This document shows positions 40,519 to 49,110 of a DNA stretch of 64,000 nucleotides, one piece after another. Source of the DNA: JANJUO01 sp942492935 (GTDB lineage: Bacteria > Bacteroidota > Ignavibacteria > Kapaibacteriales > UBA2268); assembly GCA_942492935.1 (NCBI GenBank), contig OW818654.1, positions 4,092,001-4,156,000 of the forward strand. Reading direction: 5' to 3'. The position numbers and the translations under genes are program-made. The stretch's first letter is position 1; every line of letters starts with the position of its first letter. The notes beneath the pieces were generated by a model, which made no database searches, was not told where the DNA came from, and worked only from the letters and a program-made list of their open reading frames with translations.

Positions 40519-41160
40519 ATGAAAAAATCATTTTTATTTGTAGTTTTATTCCTTATTGGAATAAGTATTTTTGATGCAAAAGCTGCATGTCCAGCTGGTT
40601 ATCAACAAGGTTCAATTAATTTTATATACAGAACTTATACAGATTATCCTGAAACAAATTTTCCTGTAACATGTTCTATACAATTATCGTATTGCTATTA
40701 TTGTGGTATGACAGGGATGGGATTTAATATTTACATTAATTCTTTTACAAAAGATTGTGATGTTGCAATCAATCCTGATTTTTGGCAACAAGCAGAAACT
40801 GCTATGTTGAATGACCTTTTGAATGAATCTACATGTATTGCACCTTGTGATTGGAATGGTACCACTATACATACTGCAACTTTTTCTTATGTGACTTGTT
40901 GGAATAAAATCCATTATGATGGTACTCCAATCAACCAAGTGACCTACGAAATTTGCGATGAAACTGCAACTTGTAATTATGTTTACAAAGTGTGTGTAGA
41001 ATTCATTAATGGAGTAGCTACTATTAAAAAAGATCTAGATAGTCAATTCCCTTGGCAAGGAGAGACTTGCTTTTTATACGGTGAACCCGATAACCAACCA
41101 ATACCTGGTTATTGGGAAACAGGATGTTTTATGTTTACATCCGATTGCCCTTATGAATAA
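40519..41160 (+). CDS. Cysteine-rich secreted protein, unknown
   Basis: A 213-residue protein with a signal peptide (cleavage about residue 23, after DAKA). The mature part has about 18 cysteines, including the YCYYCG pair and IAPCDW, and many aromatic residues, so several disulfides are likely. There is no sorting-domain tail and no recognised family. It is preceded by a candidate structured leader and followed by a strong terminator, so it is a single-gene unit. Confidence 0.75.
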   Translation: MKKSFLFVVLFLIGISIFDAKAACPAGYQQGSINFIYRTYTDYPETNFPVTCSIQLSYCYYCGMTGMGFNIYINSFTKDCDVAINPDFWQQAETAMLNDLLNESTCIAPCDWNGTTIHTATFSYVTCWNKIHYDGTPINQVTYEICDETATCNYVYKVCVEFINGVATIKKDLDSQFPWQGETCFLYGEPDNQPIPGYWETGCFMFTSDCPYE

Positions 41161-41178
41161 GCTGTAATATAAATGGTA

Positions 41179-41204
41179 GGGAGGAATATCGCAATATTCC
41201 TCCC
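41179..41204 (+). terminator. Terminator of cysteine-rich gene
   Basis: A perfect 11-bp stem GGGAGGAATAT (41179-41189) / ATATTCCTCCC (41194-41204), loop CGCA, then TTAATTTTT. Confidence 0.9.
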
Positions 41205-41235
41205 TTAATTTTTAAAAATAATATAGGGGAAAAAA

Positions 41236-43578
41236 ATGAAATATATTGTAATTTCTTTGTTTATTTTCGTTTGCTCAATTAATTTATTTACGCAGGAAAT
41301 GGATTATGAAAAACTACAATATGACTTTTATGGAGTATTAAGTGTAGAAAATAAATTAATATGCTACGGTAGTTCTGGGTATGTTTTAGTATCAACAAAT
41401 GATGGCGAGGATTGGAAATCTGTTAAAATTTTTGATGATAGTTTAACTATTAAAAAAATGATATATTACGATGGTTCTATTTATGGGATATGCTATAATG
41501 GTTACAGTATGTTTTATAGTGGAATTGTATTCAAAACTGACCTTGAATTAAATTTGATTAATTGGAATCAAAATAACAAGTCAAACATATATTATGATTT
41601 GGTTGTAAATGAAAATTTATATATTTTAAGCTCAAATAATAGTGTATTAGTATTCAACTCTGAATTGACCCAAACCAATGAAATTTTAATTGATTCATTG
41701 TACCGTGTAAATAATATTGTTTACATGAACAATAATCTTTATCTTCCAACCCAATTAGGTAAAATTTTCACAATTAATCTTAATGATAATTACGCTGTAT
41801 CTTCTATTGATGTAAGCAGTTTTGGTCAAAAAATATCTCAAGTTATCTCAAAAGGTAGTTCATTGTTGCTTAACTTAGATAAAAAAGGTTACGAAGTTGA
41901 ATTGGAAACAAAAGAAATTAAGCAAATATCGGATACCGTAAATTTACTATTATTTAATGATAATGAATTATATGATTTAAGAAAAAAAACAGATTTATTA
42001 AAAAATGTTGCTTGGATTGAATTATATAAAATGGAAAATGATAGTTTTAAATTAGTTACTATCGATTCAATTGACAGGTATGTTACACCTGATTTAAGTA
42101 TAAGGAATTATGTATTTTTTAATAAAAATCATATTGTGGCAGTAGGTACAAACAAAACTATTTATATATCAAATACAAACGGGGTTAATTGGTCATTGAA
42201 ATCAATGCTTAAACCTTATGGCACTAAATACTGGCTTAATGAAATATCCGGTTATTCGATAGACTCTCAGGGGCAAATTTTTAGGACAGTAAACGGAGGT
42301 ATAACTTGGCTTCCACAAAAATTTACTCTTCCAACAATTAAGTATGCTCAATCAAAAGGATCTTTAGAATCCACATTCTTTATGAATGAAAATGGCAAGG
42401 GTTACTATTGGTGTGCAACTCAATCCATATCAAAAGATACTTCAAAATTATTTAATACACTTTATACAGACGATTTTGGTGAAACTTTCATTAGTAAATG
42501 GGATTGGGGTTTTGGTTCGAAATACGATTTGTTTATGTATGCTTCACAGTTTCAAGTAGATTGTATTGATATTGATAATTCTCTAATTACATCAATTGTA
42601 CCTCGAAGCGGTGATCATACTTACAATAACCTAACATTTATTTTTGAAATAGACCCTGAATTTAATAAATCTAAATCAACAAAAATTGATTCGACATCAA
42701 TTATTGCATTAACAAAGTTCGATAATAGATTGTATGGGTTAATGTGGGAGAGACGTTATCCAAACAAAGATAAGGCATCTTGGTTTGACAGCACAAAGAA
42801 ATGGATTGCAAGCTCAGTAGATAAAGGCAAAACCTGGAATTTCGAATTCGATTGTATTATGGATCCCAATATAATTGATTTTTATCGTTATAAAAAAGAA
42901 AATATTCTTTTGATAGAGTCAACTCAACAAGTAAAAATAAATGATGACAGCGGTTTTGCTGCCCAAAGTTTGTATTTTATTGATGTTAAAAGTAGAATAT
43001 GCAAATTAATATATCAAGACACAGCATTTTATAATAAGTCAACTGGTCTTTCTGAAAATACTATTCGGGTAATTACGATTTATAAGGATTATATATATAT
43101 TAGAAATAAATATAATCAAATTTTAAAATGTAGCGTAAAAGATATTGATTCACCAAAATGGGAAAAAGTGAATTTCTTGAATGATAATTCAATAATCACA
43201 ATTGCAAGCTATACAAATGATTCAATTATTTATTGTGGTTTTGTTAAAATCTTTCCAAAAGTTATAAAAAGCGTTGAATACAATACTGAAACTAATAAAT
43301 ATATCTTTTGTGTTCCTCCATTTCCTCAGCCAGCAAGAAATTTTGTAACATTTCAATTTTATTTAGGAAATAAAATAAATTCATCTGAATGCTTTTTAGA
43401 AATCTATGATTTATATGGTAACAAAAAAGATATTGGAATAAATATAGAGTCCTATCTTTTAACAGATAATTTAATTGAATTTAAATGGAAATCCGATAAT
43501 GTTGAAAGTGGCATATATTTAGTAAAATTTTCAAACAAATACACAACAGGTTATACTAAAGTTGTGATTGCAAAATAA
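41236..43578 (+). CDS. Secreted Asp-box (BNR) protein with C-terminal sorting domain
   Basis: A 780-residue protein with a signal peptide (about residues 1-20). Repeated Asp-box-like motifs (STNDGEDW, SNTNGVNW, TVNGGITW, TDDFGETF, SVDKGKTW) mark a beta-propeller of the sortilin/YCF48 kind. The last 85 residues (PPFPQPARNF, then I-Y-D-L-Y-G, ending GIYLVKFSNKYTTGYTKVVI) are a type A T9SS sorting domain, so the protein should be carried to the cell surface. It is a single-gene unit with its own terminator. The ligand is unknown. Confidence 0.85.
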   Translation: MKYIVISLFIFVCSINLFTQEMDYEKLQYDFYGVLSVENKLICYGSSGYVLVSTNDGEDWKSVKIFDDSLTIKKMIYYDGSIYGICYNGYSMFYSGIVFKTDLELNLINWNQNNKSNIYYDLVVNENLYILSSNNSVLVFNSELTQTNEILIDSLYRVNNIVYMNNNLYLPTQLGKIFTINLNDNYAVSSIDVSSFGQKISQVISKGSSLLLNLDKKGYEVELETKEIKQISDTVNLLLFNDNELYDLRKKTDLLKNVAWIELYKMENDSFKLVTIDSIDRYVTPDLSIRNYVFFNKNHIVAVGTNKTIYISNTNGVNWSLKSMLKPYGTKYWLNEISGYSIDSQGQIFRTVNGGITWLPQKFTLPTIKYAQSKGSLESTFFMNENGKGYYWCATQSISKDTSKLFNTLYTDDFGETFISKWDWGFGSKYDLFMYASQFQVDCIDIDNSLITSIVPRSGDHTYNNLTFIFEIDPEFNKSKSTKIDSTSIIALTKFDNRLYGLMWERRYPNKDKASWFDSTKKWIASSVDKGKTWNFEFDCIMDPNIIDFYRYKKENILLIESTQQVKINDDSGFAAQSLYFIDVKSRICKLIYQDTAFYNKSTGLSENTIRVITIYKDYIYIRNKYNQILKCSVKDIDSPKWEKVNFLNDNSIITIASYTNDSIIYCGFVKIFPKVIKSVEYNTETNKYIFCVPPFPQPARNFVTFQFYLGNKINSSECFLEIYDLYGNKKDIGINIESYLLTDNLIEFKWKSDNVESGIYLVKFSNKYTTGYTKVVIAK

Positions 43579-43590
43579 ATTTAATCAAAC

Positions 43591-43624
43591 AAAAGCCCAG
43601 AATCTGTATCCTAACTGGGCTTTT
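43591..43624 (+). terminator. Terminator of Asp-box protein gene
   Basis: A perfect 10-bp stem AAAAGCCCAG (43591-43600) / CTGGGCTTTT (43615-43624) with a 14-base loop and trailing T-rich DNA. Confidence 0.9.
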
Positions 43625-43792
43625 ATTTCAGAACTTATTAAAATAGTACCTACTCATCCATATTAATTTAGAAGTATATGGCTAAGTACATACGTTTCAG
43701 TTTCTCAATTCACCATTGTATTTGTCAGCAATTTAAACTATTACATATTTTTATTCGTTTCAATTTAATTAAAATTGATTTTAATTGAGATT

Positions 43793-44713
43793 ATGAATAA
43801 ATCAATAATATTTATGGGAACACCTGATTTTGCAGTTCCCACAATGAAAGCTGTAAATGAAAAATATGGTATAAAAGCAGTAGTTACTATTCCCGATAAA
43901 CCAAAAGGACGCGGTCAAAAATTAATGCCCTCACCAATTAAAACTGCCGCAATTGATATTGGATTGAATATTTTGCAACCAATTTCATTGAAAGATGAAG
44001 ATTTTATTAATACTTTAAAAGAATTAAATCCTGATATAATAGTTGTAGTAGCATTTAGAATTTTACCCAAAGAAGTATATTCAATTGCAAAAATTGCGTC
44101 ATTTAATATTCACGGTAGCATTTTACCAAAATACAGAGGCGCTGCACCTATTAATTATGCAATTTTAAACGGTGAAAAAATTTCAGGAGTAACGTCTTTC
44201 ATTTTGCAAGAAAAAGTTGATACAGGTAATATTTTATTAAAGAAAGAAGTTAGTATTCCCGAAAATTCGACAGCAGGAGATTTGCATAATTTACTTGTTC
44301 CGCTAACAGTAGATTGTGCTATTGAAACTATTGAATTATTATTTTCAGGTGAATTTACACCCTTAATTCAAGATGATACACAAGCATCACCAGCACCTAA
44401 GATTTTCAAGGAACATTGCAAAATTGATTTTAATAATTCAAGTGATTATTTAAGAAGATTTGTAAATCATATTTCGCCAACACCGGGTGCATATACAATT
44501 TTTAACAATAAGGTTTTGAAAATACTTAGAGCAGATTTCTCTGAAATTAACATTGATACTGGTAGTTTTCTCATAAATAATGATGGTTTTTATGCAGGAA
44601 CAACTGATTTTGCACTTAAATTGCTCGAAATACAAGTTGAAGGAAAGAATCCAATTGCAGTAAAGGATTTTCTTAGAGGTTATCGTGGTGAAAAATTTGG
44701 AATGTTTAATTAA
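43793..44713 (+). CDS. fmt: Methionyl-tRNA formyltransferase
   Basis: Formylates initiator Met-tRNA. It has 306 residues from ATG 43793 (MNKSIIFMGTPDFAVP); a frame opening at 43775 adds only six unrelated residues. The catalytic region NIHGSILPKYRGAAPINYA (His and the downstream Asp of VDTGNI) is intact, and the C-terminal OB-like tRNA-binding domain starts near 205. fmt, nadK and lgt follow each other on the same strand. Confidence 0.96.
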   Translation: MNKSIIFMGTPDFAVPTMKAVNEKYGIKAVVTIPDKPKGRGQKLMPSPIKTAAIDIGLNILQPISLKDEDFINTLKELNPDIIVVVAFRILPKEVYSIAKIASFNIHGSILPKYRGAAPINYAILNGEKISGVTSFILQEKVDTGNILLKKEVSIPENSTAGDLHNLLVPLTVDCAIETIELLFSGEFTPLIQDDTQASPAPKIFKEHCKIDFNNSSDYLRRFVNHISPTPGAYTIFNNKVLKILRADFSEINIDTGSFLINNDGFYAGTTDFALKLLEIQVEGKNPIAVKDFLRGYRGEKFGMFN

Positions 44714-44834
44714 TTTTTCTTTTTAATTAGTTATATTTCAAGTAATTTTGATTTTTAGAAAATTGTTTGTTATTAAAAGATACTATATTGGGTAATTATT
44801 GATTAGTTTCTACAATAATGGAGTTAGAAAATAA

Positions 44835-45710
44835 ATGAAGAAAATTGCATTATTCGAAAATGCGGACAAAAGTGAAGCAGTTCGATGTGCGATAGATGCA
44901 GCTCATTATTTGCATAAATCTGGAGCTGAAATTTATGTAAGACCTGAATTATTTGCTGTTTGCGATGAAGATACAAAAAAAATTGTAACTGAGCGTACAA
45001 TAAAAGAGTTTGAAAAGTATGCAGATATGATAATTTCATTTGGTGGGGACGGTACAATACTTACTGCAGCTCGTGAAACCATCAATTCTGATTTGCCTAT
45101 CATGGGTGTCAATGTAGGAAAACTTGGTTTTTTGGCAGAATATAATACAAATGGATTAGAACAAGCACTAAAAGATGTGTTGAATGGTATTTATAGATTA
45201 GTTGACCGCTCAATTTTGGAAACAACAATTGATGGAAAAAAGTATTACGCATTAAATGATTTTGTGATTGAAAAAAATGACAATTCCAAAATGATTACAC
45301 TTGCGGCATATTCAGACGAGCATTATGTGGGCGATTATCGAGCAGATGGAGTAATTATTGCAACTCCTACAGGTTCAACAGCATATTCATTATCTTGCAA
45401 TGGACCAATAATTGCACCTTCAACTCAAGTTTTATGTGTTACACCTATTTCTCCGCATACATTAACCTTGCGACCACTTGTAGTGCCTGATACGAATGAA
45501 ATTCGATTTAGATTAGATACTCCAAATTGTGAAGCTATACTCGTTGCTGATGGATATACTGTAAAATTGATAAAATACGGTGAAGAAGTAAAAATGAAAC
45601 TTTCTGAATCGAAAGTTAAACTGATAAAACCTGAAAAAAGTACTTACTATGATGTGTTGAGAAGAAAACTACTTTGGGGCGCAAACGCCTTAGATGAATC
45701 TGTAAAATAA
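44835..45710 (+). CDS. nadK: NAD kinase
   Basis: Phosphorylates NAD to NADP. It has 291 residues, with the catalytic GGDGT motif at residues 70-74 (SFGGDGTILTAAR), NVGKLGFLAE and PTGSTAYSLSCNGPI further on. It starts 121 bases after fmt, and lgt follows after 17 bases. Confidence 0.96.
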   Translation: MKKIALFENADKSEAVRCAIDAAHYLHKSGAEIYVRPELFAVCDEDTKKIVTERTIKEFEKYADMIISFGGDGTILTAARETINSDLPIMGVNVGKLGFLAEYNTNGLEQALKDVLNGIYRLVDRSILETTIDGKKYYALNDFVIEKNDNSKMITLAAYSDEHYVGDYRADGVIIATPTGSTAYSLSCNGPIIAPSTQVLCVTPISPHTLTLRPLVVPDTNEIRFRLDTPNCEAILVADGYTVKLIKYGEEVKMKLSESKVKLIKPEKSTYYDVLRRKLLWGANALDESVK

Positions 45711-45727
45711 TTATTATTGGTTAAAAT

Positions 45728-46522
45728 ATGTTAGAAATTTTTTCTGCTTTTATTTGGGATGTTAATAAAGAAATTCCTCTTTTTGGTAATTTTGCCATTC
45801 GTTGGTATGGAGTCTTATTTGCACTTGGCTTTGTAATTGGCTATCAAATAATGTTCAAAATATACAAAGCTGAAAATAAAACTCAGCGTGAACTTGATTC
45901 ATTGGCTATAACGATGGTACTTTCAACAATCATTGGTGCCAGACTTGGACATGTCCTTTTTTATGCTCCTACGCACTACTTGGCAAATCCATTAGAAATA
46001 ATTCAAGTTTGGAAAGGCGGTCTTGCAAGTCATGGGGCTGCAATTGGTATAATTACTGCTCTATGGTTAATGACAAAAGGGAATGCCAGAATTGGTTTTA
46101 TGTGGATTTTGGATAGAATAGTTATAGTTATTGCATTAGCTGGTTTTTTTATTAGAGTTGGAAATTTTGTTAATTCAGAAATTTACGGATTACCCTCATC
46201 AATGCCTTGGGCTGTGATTTTCACAGAATTGGGTGATGGAATTCCAAGACATCCAGTTCAACTATATGAAGCATTTTCTTATTTAGCTATTTTTGTATTT
46301 TTGTATTTTCTATACAATAAATATAAAGAAAAAATAGAACCCGGTTTATTATTTGGTTGGTTCTTAACTTTGGTTTTCGGTGCGAGAATTATACTTGAAA
46401 TATTCAAAGAAAGACAAGCTCCATTTATGGAAGGTTTGCCATTTGATATGGGACAATTGCTGAGTGTTCCATTGGTAATTACCGGCTTATATTTTCTTAA
46501 TCGTGCAAGAAAAATGAAATGA
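45728..46522 (+). CDS. lgt: Prolipoprotein diacylglyceryl transferase
   Basis: Inner-membrane enzyme that adds diacylglycerol to the lipobox Cys of prolipoproteins, such as those in this window. It has 264 residues and about seven membrane helices. The Lgt signature reads RVGNFVNSEIYG (near 143), with GGLASHGAAIG before it (the essential His) and an Arg in the HPVQLYEA region. It is the last gene before the repeat array. Confidence 0.96.
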   Translation: MLEIFSAFIWDVNKEIPLFGNFAIRWYGVLFALGFVIGYQIMFKIYKAENKTQRELDSLAITMVLSTIIGARLGHVLFYAPTHYLANPLEIIQVWKGGLASHGAAIGIITALWLMTKGNARIGFMWILDRIVIVIALAGFFIRVGNFVNSEIYGLPSSMPWAVIFTELGDGIPRHPVQLYEAFSYLAIFVFLYFLYNKYKEKIEPGLLFGWFLTLVFGARIILEIFKERQAPFMEGLPFDMGQLLSVPLVITGLYFLNRARKMK

Positions 46523-46577
46523 TTTATTGATATTCACTGTCAATTTTATTTTTAAATATTCCAATTCGAGAAAAGAT

Positions 46578-47092
46578 GTCCAACACTTTTGAAGTGTTGG
46601 ACTTCTTCAAATATTAGATTCCGCATCAAGTGCGGAATGACACAAATTAAATTGTCATTCTGAACTCGATTCAGAATCCATTTTCAATGTCATTTTCTAC
46701 AAAAGTAGTCCAACACTTTTGAAGTGTTGGACTTTTGCAAATATTAGATTCCGCATCAAGTGCGGAATGATACAAATAAAATTGTCATTCTGAATTTATT
46801 TCAGAATCCATTTTATATGTCATTTTCAACAAAAGAAGTCCAACACTTTTGAAGTGTTGGACTTCTGCAAATATTAGATTCCGCATCAAGTGCGGAATGA
46901 TACAAATAAAATTGTCATTCTGAACTTGTTTCAGAATCTATTTTCAATGTCATTTTCAACAAAAGAAGTCCAACACTTTGAAAGTGTTGGACTTCTGCAA
47001 ATATTAGATTCCGCATCAAGTGCGGAATGACACAAATTAAATTGTCATTCTGAACTAATTTCAGAATCCATTTTTCTTGTCATTCAGAATAA
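46578..47092. repeat. Four tandem copies of a 130-bp hairpin repeat
   Basis: GTCCAACAC recurs at 46578, 46708, 46838 and 46968, a period of exactly 130 bases. Each unit has three inverted repeats: GTCCAACACTT/AAGTGTTGGAC, TTCCGCA/TGCGGAA and ATTCTGAA/TTCAGAAT. Unit four has a changed hairpin centre (CACTTTGAAAGTG) that keeps pairing. It lies between converging lgt and recA and could act as terminator for both. A single related copy is interrupted by the group II intron near 34.5 kb. Confidence 0.93.
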
Positions 47093-47142
47093 TTAATAAT
47101 TTAAATTACAACTAATGAAACAATCTCATCTAATAAAAAAAC

Positions 47143-48207
47143 TTACTCATCAACAGTTGTATCAACTACTTTTTTCATTATTCCATTTTGATTTAGAACT
47201 TCAACTACCAATGCTTCAAGTTCTGCAAAAAGTGCTTTATCTTCAACTAAAATCTTACGAAGTCCATCTCTTCCTTGAACACGTTCAGTCTTAAATGTGT
47301 ACCATGAGCCACTTTTAGCAATAATACCATACTCTGTAGCCACATCCATCAAATCACCAATTTTTGAAATGCCTTCATTATACATAATATCAAATTCTAC
47401 TTCTTTGAAAGGAGGAGCAACTTTATTCTTTACAATTTTGCATCTAACTCTATTACCAGTAATGTCTTGCCCTTCTTTAATCACTTCTTTTCTACGAATA
47501 TCAATTCTAACAGAAGCGTAAAATTTTAAAGCATTACCACCGGTTGTAGTTTCAGGATTTCCATAAATAACGCCAATTTTTGAACGTAATTGATTTGTAA
47601 AAATCACCGTTGTTTTAGATTTTCCAATTGAAGCATTTAATTTTCTCATCGCTTGAGACATAAGTCTTGCTTGAGAACCCATTTGTGCATCACCCATATC
47701 TCCTTCAATCTCAACTCTTGGAGTAAGTGCGGCAACTGAGTCAATAACAACAACATCAATTGCACCACTTCTAACAAGAGTTTCCACTATTTCTAATGCC
47801 TGCTCACCAAATTCTGGCTGAGAAAGCAATAGATTATTTAAATCAACGCCTAATCTTTGGGCATAATTAATGTCTAATGCATGCTCTGTATCAACAAACG
47901 CAGCCAAACCACCATTTTTTTGTGCTTCAGCAATTACATGAAGACAAACAGTAGTTTTACCGGAAGATTCAGGTCCGAAAATTTCAATAATTCTGCCTCT
48001 TGGCACTCCACCAATACCTATTGCTGCATCAAGAGAAATACAACCTGTTGATATTGCTTCAACATTGACAACTTGTTTATCGCTCAATCTCATAATTGAA
48101 CCCTTTCCATGTTGTCTTTCGATTTGGTCCATTGCAAACTGAACTGCTTTCAGTTTTTCCTCATTTACCTTATGTGTTACAGTAGGTAATGACTTATCTT
48201 TTGCCAT
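47143..48207 (-). CDS. recA: Recombinase RecA
   Basis: A 354-residue DNA strand-exchange protein and co-protease. Walker A is GPESSGKTT (near 68-76), Walker B is VVIDSVAALTP, and loop regions L1/L2 (GDMGDAQMGSQARLMSQAMR, TNQLRSKIGVIYGNPETTTGG) are intact. The start MAKDKSLPTVTHKVNEEK is usual for the group. No SOS box could be recognised upstream. It is transcribed towards the repeat array. Confidence 0.97.
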   Translation of the reverse strand: MAKDKSLPTVTHKVNEEKLKAVQFAMDQIERQHGKGSIMRLSDKQVVNVEAISTGCISLDAAIGIGGVPRGRIIEIFGPESSGKTTVCLHVIAEAQKNGGLAAFVDTEHALDINYAQRLGVDLNNLLLSQPEFGEQALEIVETLVRSGAIDVVVIDSVAALTPRVEIEGDMGDAQMGSQARLMSQAMRKLNASIGKSKTTVIFTNQLRSKIGVIYGNPETTTGGNALKFYASVRIDIRRKEVIKEGQDITGNRVRCKIVKNKVAPPFKEVEFDIMYNEGISKIGDLMDVATEYGIIAKSGSWYTFKTERVQGRDGLRKILVEDKALFAELEALVVEVLNQNGIMKKVVDTTVDE

Positions 48208-48469
48208 ACTTTTTTCCCAATTTAATTTTAATAATTTGCAAATTTTTAAAATTAAATTTACAAATATTTTTTGTATCAGTAAAACTATGAAATTAATAAA
48301 TTGAAAATAATATTATTTGAAAATTTCATCATGCGATAATACAGAAAAAAATTAATTCCATGTAACTACTCAGTTGCATAGAAATTTTCAATTTGCTATG
48401 TTATTTGAATGAAAAACAAGAATAATTGGAAAAAGTTGAACATAATAATAATAAAGAAATTCTTTGAAA

Positions 48470-48676
48470 ATCCCGTTAGGGATTACATCTTTGTAACAAA
48501 GATAACTCCCTTAAGTCCAACAATCCCATCGGGATTGAATAATTGTAAACCCCACACTTCGATAAGCTCAGTGCAACGCCTAAATCCTCCCCTTGGGGAG
48601 GACTTTACATATGATTCCTCCCTTCGGGGAGGTTAGGTGGGGTTTCTTGTTACAAACATTTATTCCCGATGGGAAT
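48470..48676. repeat. Composite palindromic repeat region
   Basis: Short hairpins lie side by side: ATCCCGTTAGGGAT (48470), ATCTTTGTAACAAAGAT (48487), AATCCCATCGGGATT (48522), TCCTCCCCTTGGGGAGGA (48585), CCTCCCTTCGGGGAGG (48617) and ATTCCCGATGGGAAT (48662). An outer pair AAACCCCAC (48547-48555) / GTGGGGTTT (48637-48645) encloses the central two. CTTCGATAAGCTCAGTG at 48557 is a phrase common in repeats of this group. The DNA is non-coding. Confidence 0.75.
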
Positions 48677-49110
48677 TTCAAGGAATTTTTAAAATAGAAC
48701 TGTAATTCTAAATTATCTATAAGCGACTGTGTTATTACATAATATTTTATATTTACTAACTTTTCATCTTAATTCCTTGAAATTCAAAAAAGGAAATAAT
48801 ATTTGTAGCATATTAATACCTTTGCTAACTTACAACACAGAAGGTGTTGAACATTTATTTCAACTCTTCAATGCAGCTGTAATTATCGAGAAATTACATC
48901 TTTTTTCTTTGAACGCAATAAATATAAATCCTGCCCACTTCAACAAAATCAATTGCATAAATTACTTTCATACTATCAATTGAATTGAAATGAATAAATT
49001 TACTAAAATTAAAATAAATGATTAAATAAACGTATCTATAATAACAAGTTTAATTATTTTTGTATTCTGTATAATTGCAATCTGTTTTTTAATGACTTAT
49101 TTTATTTGAA
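48677..49110. other. AT-rich intergenic, no gene seen
   Basis: An 84-codon frame exists at 48729 but lacks an SD and resembles no protein known to me. TATTTTTG at 49055-49062 could be a -7 promoter element for the Omp85 gene, but there is no TTG at the right distance. Confidence 0.4.

Noticed and set aside
46578..47092. Possible CRISPR array
   Set aside because: The 130-base units repeat over their full length; there are no unique spacers, and no cas genes are present.
48208..48300. LexA/SOS box upstream of recA
   Set aside because: No known SOS-box consensus was recognised; the lineage may use a different one.
48409..48636. A 75-codon plus-strand frame
   Set aside because: It runs through the palindromic repeat region and its residues follow the repeats.
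48729..48983. An 84-codon plus-strand frame
   Set aside because: No ribosome-binding site, AT-driven composition and no recognisable protein pattern.
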